This document shows positions 10,485 to 17,232 of a stretch of 64,000 bases of DNA, one piece after another. Numbering within the stretch: position 1 is the first letter of the stretch; each line of letters begins with the position of its first letter. The stretch is taken from positions 2,356,001-2,420,000 of the forward strand of contig NZ_LR130759.1 of the NCBI RefSeq assembly GCF_900292015.1. Direction: 5' to 3'. This DNA comes from Mycobacterium basiliense (lineage in GTDB: Bacteria > Actinomycetota > Actinomycetes > Mycobacteriales > Mycobacteriaceae). The translations under genes and the position numbers were made by a program. Below the pieces are notes generated by a model. That model was not told where the DNA came from and ran no database searches. It saw only the letters and a program-made list of their open reading frames with translations.

Positions 10485-11645
10485 ATGCCGGTGGAAGATG
10501 CGGTGGTTGGTCTGGTGTTTCTGGCTGTCCTGGTGATATTTGCCATCATCGTGGTTGCCAAATCAATCGCGCTGATACCGCAGGCGGAGGCCGCGGTGAT
10601 CGAACGGTTGGGTCGGTACAGCCGCACGGTCAGCGGGCAACTGACGCTGCTGGTGCCGTTTATCGACCGCGTGCGCGCCCGCGTCGATCTGCGCGAGCGA
10701 GTGGTGTCCTTCCCGCCGCAGCCCGTCATTACCGAGGACAATCTGACCCTCAACATCGACACTGTGGTGTACTTCCAGGTCACGGTCCCGCAGGCGGCGG
10801 TATACGAAATCAGCAATTACATCGTCGGCGTCGAGCAGCTGGCCACGACCACGCTGCGCAACGTCGTCGGTGGGATGACGTTGGAGCAGACGCTGACTTC
10901 CCGAGACCAGATCAACGCCCAGCTGCGCGGCGTGCTCGACGAAGCGACGGGCCGCTGGGGCCTGCGAGTAGCGCGGGTGGAGCTGCGCAGCATCGACCCA
11001 CCGCCGTCGATTCAGGCGTCGATGGAAAAGCAGATGAAGGCCGACCGGGAGAAGCGGGCGATGATCCTGACCGCCGAAGGCACACGAGAGGCGGCGATCA
11101 AACAAGCAGAGGGCCAGAAGCAGTCGCAGATCTTGGCCGCCGAGGGCGCCAAGCAAGCCGCCATCCTGGCCGCCGAGGCTGACCGGCAGTCCCGGATGTT
11201 GCGCGCCCAAGGTGAACGTGCCGCTGCCTACCTACGGGCGCAGGGTGAGGCCAAAGCGATCGAGAAGACGTTCGCCGCGATCAAGGCCGGCCGACCGACT
11301 CCGGAGATGCTGGCCTATCAGTACCTGCAGACCCTGCCGGAGATGGCGCGCGGTGATGCCAACAAAGTATGGGTCGTGCCGAGCGACTTCAATGCCGCGT
11401 TGCAAGGCTTTACCCGGATGTTGGGCAAGCCCGGGGAGGATGGCGTGTTCCGGTTCGAGCCTTCGCCAGCCGACGACGCGCCCAAGCACGTTGCCCAAGG
11501 TGAAGACGACGAGGTCGCCGATTGGTTTTCCACCGAGACCGACCCGACGATCGCCCAGGCGGTTGCCAAGGCCGAGGCGATAGCCCGTAAGCCGGTCGAG
11601 GGCCCGCTGGGCCAGCCACCACAACTCGGGCAGTACAACCGGTGA
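10485..11645 (+). CDS. SPFH/band 7 (stomatin-like) protein (Rv1488-like)
   Basis: 386 aa. An N-terminal transmembrane segment (about 5-27, LVFLAVLVIFAIIVVAKSI) anchors the protein. The SPFH domain (about 30-190) includes ERLGRYSRTV, NLTLNIDTVVYFQV and the RVELRSIDPPPSIQ segment. A long Ala/Glu/Lys coiled coil (about 190-270) rich in AEG/EAD repeats and an acidic tail follow. The family forms large membrane-associated oligomers. It lies between its NfeD partner and a small membrane protein that overlaps its stop, so this is a three-gene unit. The ATG follows GAGAGG. Confidence 0.94.
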   Translation: MPVEDAVVGLVFLAVLVIFAIIVVAKSIALIPQAEAAVIERLGRYSRTVSGQLTLLVPFIDRVRARVDLRERVVSFPPQPVITEDNLTLNIDTVVYFQVTVPQAAVYEISNYIVGVEQLATTTLRNVVGGMTLEQTLTSRDQINAQLRGVLDEATGRWGLRVARVELRSIDPPPSIQASMEKQMKADREKRAMILTAEGTREAAIKQAEGQKQSQILAAEGAKQAAILAAEADRQSRMLRAQGERAAAYLRAQGEAKAIEKTFAAIKAGRPTPEMLAYQYLQTLPEMARGDANKVWVVPSDFNAALQGFTRMLGKPGEDGVFRFEPSPADDAPKHVAQGEDDEVADWFSTETDPTIAQAVAKAEAIARKPVEGPLGQPPQLGQYNR

Positions 11646-11998
11646 CCGCCCTGACGTCACCGAAAACCTATGTGGCGCTGGGCGCGTTTCAGGCCGGCGA
11701 TGCGGTGGCTTGCGCGATTCCGTTGCCTGCGATTGCCAAGATCCTGGACGATTTGGGTGTCCCGGACACCGTTCGCCCGGTTTTTCCGGTGGTCAAGGCC
11801 GCCGCTGCGGTCGGTTTGCTGTCGGTGACCCGATTCCCCGCCCTGGCAAGGCTGACGACGGCCATGCTGACGTTCTATTTCGTGCTGGCGGTGGGTGCGC
11901 ATGTCCGTGCGCGGGATCGGCTGGTCAACATGATTCCGGCGGCGTCATTTCTGACGCTATACGCGCTGATGACGGTGAAAGGGCCGGAGCGCAGCTAG
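11642..11998 (+). CDS. Small DoxX-like membrane protein (Rv1489-like)
   Basis: 118 aa from a GTG overlapping the previous stop (GTGA). It has four hydrophobic segments (AFQAGDAVACAIPL.., VVKAAAAVGLLSV.., LTTAMLTFYFVLAVGAHV.., AASFLTLYALM), a pattern typical of small DoxX-like integral membrane proteins. No catalytic residue can be named. It is the last gene of the nfeD-SPFH unit. Its TAG stop shares a CTAG tetranucleotide with the stop of the convergent gene. Confidence 0.8.
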   Translation: MTALTSPKTYVALGAFQAGDAVACAIPLPAIAKILDDLGVPDTVRPVFPVVKAAAAVGLLSVTRFPALARLTTAMLTFYFVLAVGAHVRARDRLVNMIPAASFLTLYALMTVKGPERS

Positions 11999-12462
11999 GC
12001 GAGTTGTAGCTCGACCATCGATAGCGCCGTATTGGCTTCGGTGATTTCGGTGCCGAGGGTTTCCTCGAGTATTGGTTTGAACTGCTCCCAGGCGCGGGTG
12101 TGCCGGCTGCGGTAGACGCCCAGTGTGCGGTCGGCTTCGTCCTGGTCGAGGATGCGTGCCATGGCCGGGGCGGGCGCGCGGCTGCCGGCGTAGACGCGTA
12201 CCCGCGGGTTGGCCTCGATGTTGCGGAACCATTGGGCCTTGCGGCCGAAGCCGGAGGCGATGACGTAGCTGTCGGGGGTGGGGTGATCGATGACTTCCAA
12301 CACCGCGTATCGGCGCGCGCCGGATTTGCGGCCGACGTGTTCGAGCATCAGGATCCGCGACCCGAACACCGCGCCGGCCCTGGCCTTGTAGATCCAGATT
12401 GGCGCGCGCATGAGAAAGCGCGAGCGCAGTATCCGGGCGCCGGTCTTGGCGAAGAGTGACAT
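11995..12462 (-). CDS. Deazaflavin (F420)-type nitroreductase family protein
   Basis: 155 aa from the ATG at 12462, preceded by GGAGGTAGCC; an ATG four codons upstream lacks such a site. It shows the split-barrel pattern of the Ddn/Rv3547-like family: LMLEHVGRKSGARRYAVLEV near the N-terminus, SYVIASGFGRKAQWFRNIEANPRV in the middle, and the EADRTLGVYR..W..F segment near the C-terminus. Members bind F420 and reduce quinones or nitro compounds, often at the membrane. The TetR gene just upstream on the same strand (29 bases) probably controls it. The substrate is unknown. Confidence 0.88.
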   Translation of the reverse strand: MSLFAKTGARILRSRFLMRAPIWIYKARAGAVFGSRILMLEHVGRKSGARRYAVLEVIDHPTPDSYVIASGFGRKAQWFRNIEANPRVRVYAGSRAPAPAMARILDQDEADRTLGVYRSRHTRAWEQFKPILEETLGTEITEANTALSMVELQLA

Positions 12463-12491
12463 GGCTACCTCCATTTCTGTTTTCTGCTGGG

Positions 12492-13109
12492 TCAGGTGCC
12501 GATAAGACCGTCGCGATAGATCGTGAACACTTCGCCCGCCCAGCGGCGCATGCCCGCGCCCGATAGGGGGTCGACGCCGAGCACTTCGGTCAGCCGGGGC
12601 CGCAGGGTCAGCACGGCCAGATCGTTGACGAGCAGGAAGGCCGCTCGCACCGCTGAATCCTCGCCGGGACTGGCGATTCCGGCCGACACCATCTGGTCCA
12701 AAGCGTTTTGGCTGAGTCGGAACAGGCGCTCGAACAAATCCGCCCCGGCGCGACCGCCGGTGATCAGCAGCCGGCCCAGGTACGCGGGGATAGCCGATGC
12801 TGGCGGCAGGTGGGTTGCCAGGCCATCGAGCAGGCTAGGTACGGCTGCCACATCGAGTCCGCCCGTCCCGGTCTGCTGGGTCATCTGGACCAGAAGTAGC
12901 TCGAAGGTCGTGACCACGTGCTGGTCGACGGCCTCGATCAGCCCGTCCTTGGAGCCGTAGTGCCGAATGAGCAGGGCTGGGGAGACTCCGGCTGCGGTTG
13001 CGATGTCGCGCATGGTGACCGCGTCGGGACCGCGGCGGGCGAACAGTTGCAGCGCTTCGTCACGGATCCGTGCCCGCGCTGTGCGATCGTCCGGCTGGGG
13101 TGAATACAT
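12492..13109 (-). CDS. TetR-family transcriptional regulator
   Basis: 205 aa from the ATG at 13109 (MYSPQPDD); a TTG at 13127 would extend it through the operator and is less likely. The N-terminal helix-turn-helix is clear: ARIRDEALQLFARRGPDAVT followed by MRDIATAAGVSPALLIRHYG and SKDGLIEAV. The C-terminal ligand domain is helical and not assignable to a ligand. It sits directly upstream of the nitroreductase gene with a palindromic site at its own promoter, so it probably represses itself and that gene and responds to a small, possibly redox-active or xenobiotic molecule. Confidence 0.93.
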   Translation of the reverse strand: MYSPQPDDRTARARIRDEALQLFARRGPDAVTMRDIATAAGVSPALLIRHYGSKDGLIEAVDQHVVTTFELLLVQMTQQTGTGGLDVAAVPSLLDGLATHLPPASAIPAYLGRLLITGGRAGADLFERLFRLSQNALDQMVSAGIASPGEDSAVRAAFLLVNDLAVLTLRPRLTEVLGVDPLSGAGMRRWAGEVFTIYRDGLIGT

Positions 13110-13118
13110 GTTTACAAT

Positions 13119-13136
13119 ACTAAACAACCGTTTAGT
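13119..13136. promoter_or_regulatory. Palindromic TetR operator ACTAAAC-N4-GTTTAGT
   Basis: An 18-base perfect inverted repeat with 7-base arms, ACTAAAC and GTTTAGT, around AACC. It is centred about 18 bases upstream of the TetR ATG, where it would cover the promoter. Symmetric AT-rich sites of this size and position are typical self-operators of TetR regulators. The site is seen directly; binding is inferred. Confidence 0.7.
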
Positions 13137-13367
13137 TCAATGCCATTTGGAATCCGTGGTAGCCCGCCTGGATGCGGGTCGTTGGGGTTGCCGAGTGGTT
13201 GGTGTTCGGGACCGGAAACGCGATGACGACGGCGTCCCGGGGGCGGCCGTCGGGCCGAGGACCGGGACCCGGTAGCGACCGACCGCGCGGGGCGGCTCCG
13301 GCGCCCACCCGCGCGGTCGGTTCGCCCAACCGAGGTTTTCTGCCTCACCTCAGCGTCCCTGCGGGCC

Positions 13368-13856
13368 TCAGGTGTGCGGCCCCGGGGTGCTGGGTGCAGG
13401 CGATGCCGGGCCCCCGGGCGCGGGTGCCGGTGCTTGCACTCCCGGTATTTGGCCAGGCGCAGGGGCACCGGGCGGAGGGCCGGAGCGGAATCCGGGTCCA
13501 CCTGGCGGTGGCGGCAGCATGGGTGGTCCACCTGGCATCGGTCCCCGCTGCAATCCCGCACCAGGATGGGGCGCCGGTGGCAAGCCCATGGGCGCCATTT
13601 GCGATGCGATTGGACCTCGCGGCATGGGCGGCGGCGGGGGAGACCCGAAAGCGAAGGCCCAGAGGAAGAGCGATGCACCGGCGCTGGCCACCGCACCGGT
13701 GACCAAGCCGATCAACCCGGCGCCGACCACCACCCCGGTGGAGTAGCGACGACGCGGCCGATCTGGCTGGGCGGTGGGTGCGGGCGGGGGGACGGCGCCC
13801 GGGTGCCCGGTATGGGCGCCGATATTCGGATTTGTGTCACCGTCTTCGGTAGTCAT
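13368..13856 (-). CDS. Proline-rich single-pass membrane protein, paralog A
   Basis: 162 aa from the ATG at 13856, which follows GTGGAGGT. The N-terminus is hydrophilic (TTEDGDTNPNIGAH), followed by an RRRYST motif and one transmembrane segment (about 44-72, GVVVGAGLIGLVTGAV..). The C-terminal half, about 85 residues, is Pro/Gly/Met/Ala-rich with runs such as PPPPPMP and PPPGGPGF. Topology is probably cytoplasmic N-terminus with the proline-rich tail outside. No enzyme domain is present. The next gene upstream on the same strand encodes a paralog. The 231 bases between its stop and the TetR operator hold nothing I recognise. Confidence 0.75.
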   Translation of the reverse strand: MTTEDGDTNPNIGAHTGHPGAVPPPAPTAQPDRPRRRYSTGVVVGAGLIGLVTGAVASAGASLFLWAFAFGSPPPPPMPRGPIASQMAPMGLPPAPHPGAGLQRGPMPGGPPMLPPPPGGPGFRSGPPPGAPAPGQIPGVQAPAPAPGGPASPAPSTPGPHT

Positions 13857-13953
13857 GCTGACCTCCACTTCATGGGTTGTTGGCGATCTCGTTGGTTGGC
13901 AATCGAGACCGTAATGACCGAACTTGAAGTGGATCTGAAGAATTTCGACGCGT

Positions 13954-14268
13954 TTAGGGGCCCGGGGGCGGGGGCGGCGCGGGTAAGCCGCTGGGCGTCG
14001 ATTGCGGCGGCGGCGTCGAGGTCGCCGTTCCTGGAGGCAGCGGCGGGTAGCTTACCGTCGGTGTCGACGACGGATACAGCGGCGGGGGTAGCTCGACTCG
14101 TACGGTCCAGACCAGGCCGGTTATCGCGAAAGCTGCCATTGCGCCGAGCACCATGCCCGCCATTGTGGCGCCGATCACCACGGCCGTGGAATGGCGCCGG
14201 GTGCGGCTGTCGATCGCGGTTGCACGGGTGCCCGATTTGATGTCTGGGTTGGCGTCGCCAGCGTTCAT
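13954..14268 (-). CDS. Proline-rich single-pass membrane protein, paralog B
   Basis: 104 aa from the ATG at 14268; an ATG at 14280 (MGSDMNAG) is possible. It aligns with paralog A over the N-terminus and membrane segment: AGDANPDI versus DGDTNPNI, and TRRHSTAVVIGATMAGMV versus RRRYSTGVVVGAGLIGLV. A short extracellular-type tail rich in Pro, Ser and Thr follows, ending LPAPPPPPGP. Function is unknown. The start faces the two-component regulator gene, so both units share a 124-base divergent promoter region; the sensor kinase of that system also has a polyproline external loop. Confidence 0.72.
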   Translation of the reverse strand: MNAGDANPDIKSGTRATAIDSRTRRHSTAVVIGATMAGMVLGAMAAFAITGLVWTVRVELPPPLYPSSTPTVSYPPLPPGTATSTPPPQSTPSGLPAPPPPPGP

Positions 14269-14392
14269 GTCGCTTCCCATCTCGTTGTGGTGGGCTGAGC
14301 GAGATCGATGAGACCGAAAGCAACTCGCAAACGACTCTAGAAACATGGCGTGCTTCAGGCTGATCTCAGGACAGCGAGCTAACAATAGGGCC

Positions 14393-15145
14393 ATGACCGA
14401 ATGTTCGCGTCCGGACCGGACCAGCATCCGTTCGGCGGGTCCGGCTGGAGGCCGGACCGATCAATTCAGTGTCGGCACGCCGCGGGTGCTGGTGGTCGAG
14501 GATTCCGAGACCATCCGCGAAATGGTCAGCGAGGCCCTGACCGACGTCGGTTACCACACCGACGCTCGTTGCGACGGAGATGGACTGGAAGATCTGCTGG
14601 ACGGCCTGCGGCCGGATCTGGTGGTCCTGGACGTGATGCTGCCTGGCCGTGACGGGTTCGCGCTGATCGACGTTATCCGCGAATGGGGCGACATCGGCAT
14701 CGTGTTGATCACCGCGCGCGATGGTCTACCGGACAGGTTGCGCGGCCTGGACGGCGGCGCCGACGACTACGTGATCAAACCTTTCGAGCTCGCCGAACTC
14801 GTGTCGCGGGTTGGAGCTGTGTTGCGGCGGCGCGGGCGCCTGCCTCGGGTGGTTCAGTTGGGCGAGCTGATGCTCGACGTGGATGCCGGGGCGGCCGCGC
14901 GAGATGGACACCGACTGGATCTGACGGCCACCGAGCTGCGGCTGCTGGCTTTCCTCGTGGAGCAGCGTGGCCGGATAGTCAGCGCCGGACAGATCCTCAA
15001 CGCGGTCTGGGGCTACGACGCCTATGACCCCAACCTGGTGCAGGTGCACGTCAGCGGACTGCGCCGCAAACTCGAGGCGCACGGACCGCGGATTTTGCAC
15101 ACCGTCCGAGGGATCGGCTACCGACTGCAGCCGCAGCGGCCATGA
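14393..15145 (+). CDS. OmpR-family response regulator
   Basis: 250 aa from the ATG at 14393. A 28-residue Ser/Thr/Gly-rich N-terminus precedes the receiver domain, with acidic VVEDSE (35-39), phospho-acceptor Asp80 (LVVLDVMLPGRDG), Thr (LITARDG) and Lys (YVIKPFE). The winged-helix domain shows LTATELRLLAFLVEQRGRIV and the HVSGLRRKL..ILHTVRGIGYRL signature. It overlaps the kinase gene by four bases (ATGA). The upstream TAACAATAG close to the ATG could be a -10 element, and the message may be short-leadered. I cannot match it to a named mycobacterial system. Confidence 0.95.
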   Translation: MTECSRPDRTSIRSAGPAGGRTDQFSVGTPRVLVVEDSETIREMVSEALTDVGYHTDARCDGDGLEDLLDGLRPDLVVLDVMLPGRDGFALIDVIREWGDIGIVLITARDGLPDRLRGLDGGADDYVIKPFELAELVSRVGAVLRRRGRLPRVVQLGELMLDVDAGAAARDGHRLDLTATELRLLAFLVEQRGRIVSAGQILNAVWGYDAYDPNLVQVHVSGLRRKLEAHGPRILHTVRGIGYRLQPQRP

Positions 15146-16650
15146 GCCCCTCCGCAGCGAGCCCGTCGAATGTCGCCGAACCGGCGACACCGACGCCGTC
15201 GCTGCAGCGGCGAGTCACGGTTCTGGTAGTGATGCTGCTCGCGGTGCTGTTGCTGGTGCTGGGCACCATCATCGACGTCAGCCTCGGTATTCAGGCTCGT
15301 CGGAACCTGCACGACCGGTTGGTTGCCGCTACCTCACGTGCCGATGCGCTGGTGGCCGCGCAGACTTCGCCAGAGCTGATCGCCGCCGAGCTCAACGGCG
15401 GCGGTGTGCGGGCGCTGCTGGTCACCGACGACGGCACCACTTACGGTGACCCCGGTATCAGTGCGGACACCACTGCGGGACCCACCATCCCACCGCCCCC
15501 GGGGCCGCCGCCTCCGGCTCCGCCCGGTCCGCATCCAGGACCTCCGCCCGCTCTGCCGCCGCCTCCGCCGCCACCGCCGGGGGGGCCGCCGGATGCCACC
15601 GCGACCGTGGTGGTGCACCCACTGCCCGAGGGTGGACGAGTGATCTTGGTTGCCGACACCACCCAGACCACGCAGGTGACCCGCCAGCTACGCCAACTCA
15701 TGGTCGGTGCCGGTCTGGCGACCCTGGTGGTGGCGGCCCTGCTGTTGGTGGTCGTCAGCCGCGCGGCGCTGCGGCCGTTGGATCGGCTTACCGCGCTGGC
15801 CAAAGACATCACGATCGGTGATCGCGGCCGGCGGCTGCGCCCCGATCGCATCGATACCGAACTCGGGCGTGCGGCCAGTGCATTCGACGGGATGCTCGAT
15901 GCATTGGAAGCCTCTGAGCTGCGGGCCCAGCAATCGGCGGATGCCGCGCAACGTGCCGAGAGCGCCACCCGGCAATTCCTCGTCGACGCCGCGCACGAAT
16001 TGCGCACCCCGATCGCCGGTATCCAGGTTGCCGCCGAACAACTTGCCACCACTGCCAGACAACAGGAATCCGATCCTGCGGCGCGTGGTCAGTACCGTCG
16101 GGCGAGCCTGTTGCAGTCCGATGCGCGCCGCGCCGGACGCCTCGTGGCCGACATGCTGGATCTGAGTCGAATCGACGCTGGCCTTCCCCTGGATGTCCAA
16201 GACTCCGATCTGGCCGCGATCGTCGACGCCGAAGTCCAACGGACGGCAATGATGGCGCCGCAGATCGAGGTCGTCCGGACCGGCCGCACCGGACTGCACG
16301 TGCGAGCAGATCCGACTCGGGTGGCCCAGATCCTGTCCAACCTGCTCGACAACGCGCGCAGGTACACCCCGGCTGGCGGATCGATCACCGTCGATTTGCG
16401 CACCGTTCGCGGGGTCACCGAGGTGACCGTCACTGACAGCGGCCCTGGCGTGCCCGAGGACGAGCGATACCGGATCTTCGAGCGGCTGGTGCGTTTGGAT
16501 GCCGGGCGCACCCGCGACCATGGCGGCGCCGGCTTGGGTTTGCCGATTGCCAGGGCGCTGGCCCGCGCTCATGGCGGTGAACTGGCGTGTCTGCCGCATG
16601 ACGGCGGCGCCAGGTTCCGGCTCAGCCTGCCTGCTGCCGGCCGCCCATGA
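15142..16650 (+). CDS. Sensor histidine kinase with polyproline external loop
   Basis: 502 aa. Transmembrane segments lie near 25-47 and 186-207, bounding an extracytoplasmic loop of about 140 residues. Within that loop, positions about 113-150 are nearly pure Pro/Gly/Ala (for example PPPPPPPPGGPP). HAMP (about 208-260) is followed by the H-box with His285 (DAAHELRTPIAG), N-box NLLDNARRY, G1 DSGPGVPEDE and G2 GGAGLGLPIARAL. It is therefore an intact HisKA/HATPase_c kinase partnered with the preceding regulator. The proline-rich insertion in a sensor domain is unusual and resembles the tails of the two adjacent small membrane proteins. The signal is unknown. Confidence 0.95.
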   Translation: MSPSAASPSNVAEPATPTPSLQRRVTVLVVMLLAVLLLVLGTIIDVSLGIQARRNLHDRLVAATSRADALVAAQTSPELIAAELNGGGVRALLVTDDGTTYGDPGISADTTAGPTIPPPPGPPPPAPPGPHPGPPPALPPPPPPPPGGPPDATATVVVHPLPEGGRVILVADTTQTTQVTRQLRQLMVGAGLATLVVAALLLVVVSRAALRPLDRLTALAKDITIGDRGRRLRPDRIDTELGRAASAFDGMLDALEASELRAQQSADAAQRAESATRQFLVDAAHELRTPIAGIQVAAEQLATTARQQESDPAARGQYRRASLLQSDARRAGRLVADMLDLSRIDAGLPLDVQDSDLAAIVDAEVQRTAMMAPQIEVVRTGRTGLHVRADPTRVAQILSNLLDNARRYTPAGGSITVDLRTVRGVTEVTVTDSGPGVPEDERYRIFERLVRLDAGRTRDHGGAGLGLPIARALARAHGGELACLPHDGGARFRLSLPAAGRP

Positions 16651-16723
16651 CATGAGACCGGCGCGTCTCACCGATCGTTACCACGTGGTGGTGCCAACCA
16701 TCAGTCGTTAGTAAGGTGTGGCC

Positions 16724-17158
16724 ATGCAGGCCACGGGGCCGATCCGCACGTTCTCTACCAACAGGTGGCTGCGAGCCCAAGCTCGGCCGGTGTCGGTGGC
16801 GGCGGCAGCGGGCGTGGGATACGGAAGTTGGGCCACGTTGACCCACTACCACCTCGGCATGGCCGTTGCCTTGAAGGCCGGTTCGGCACAATTCGCGCTG
16901 AGCTTGACGGCGACTCTGGTGCTGGTCATGGTTCTCGAGCAACTTTTTCGGTGGCCGTCAAACTCCACTCGTGGGTTCTGGCTCGCCGCTGTTGGGACGT
17001 CGGTCCTTGCGGCCATGTGGCTCATCGGCGGGCACGTGGTGGCGGGCACATCGAACATTGCGTTGACTATCGCGCCCAATCTAATCATTGGCACCACAGT
17101 AAATTTCGCTTACAGCAGCGCGTTGCTCGCGCACGCCAGACGCAATGCGGACAAGTAG
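16724..17158 (+). CDS. Small hypothetical integral membrane protein
   Basis: 144 aa from the ATG at 16724, preceded by AAGG seven bases upstream; a GTG two codons earlier is possible. Four hydrophobic segments are visible: VSVAAAAGVGYGSWATL, QFALSLTATLVLVMVL, FWLAAVGTSVLAAMWLIG, and NIALTIAPNLIIGTTVNF. The C-terminus is short and basic (HARRNADK). I do not recognise the family and see no catalytic motif. It stands alone between the kinase gene and the convergent mmpL gene. The 74 bases after it show no clear terminator. Confidence 0.7.
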   Translation: MQATGPIRTFSTNRWLRAQARPVSVAAAAGVGYGSWATLTHYHLGMAVALKAGSAQFALSLTATLVLVMVLEQLFRWPSNSTRGFWLAAVGTSVLAAMWLIGGHVVAGTSNIALTIAPNLIIGTTVNFAYSSALLAHARRNADK

Positions 17159-17232
17159 GTCTGCTGGGCGAAAAGGACCGCGGTGGCTGGCGGGCCCGAC
17201 CGGTCGCAGCACACCACGGCCACCCGCATCGG

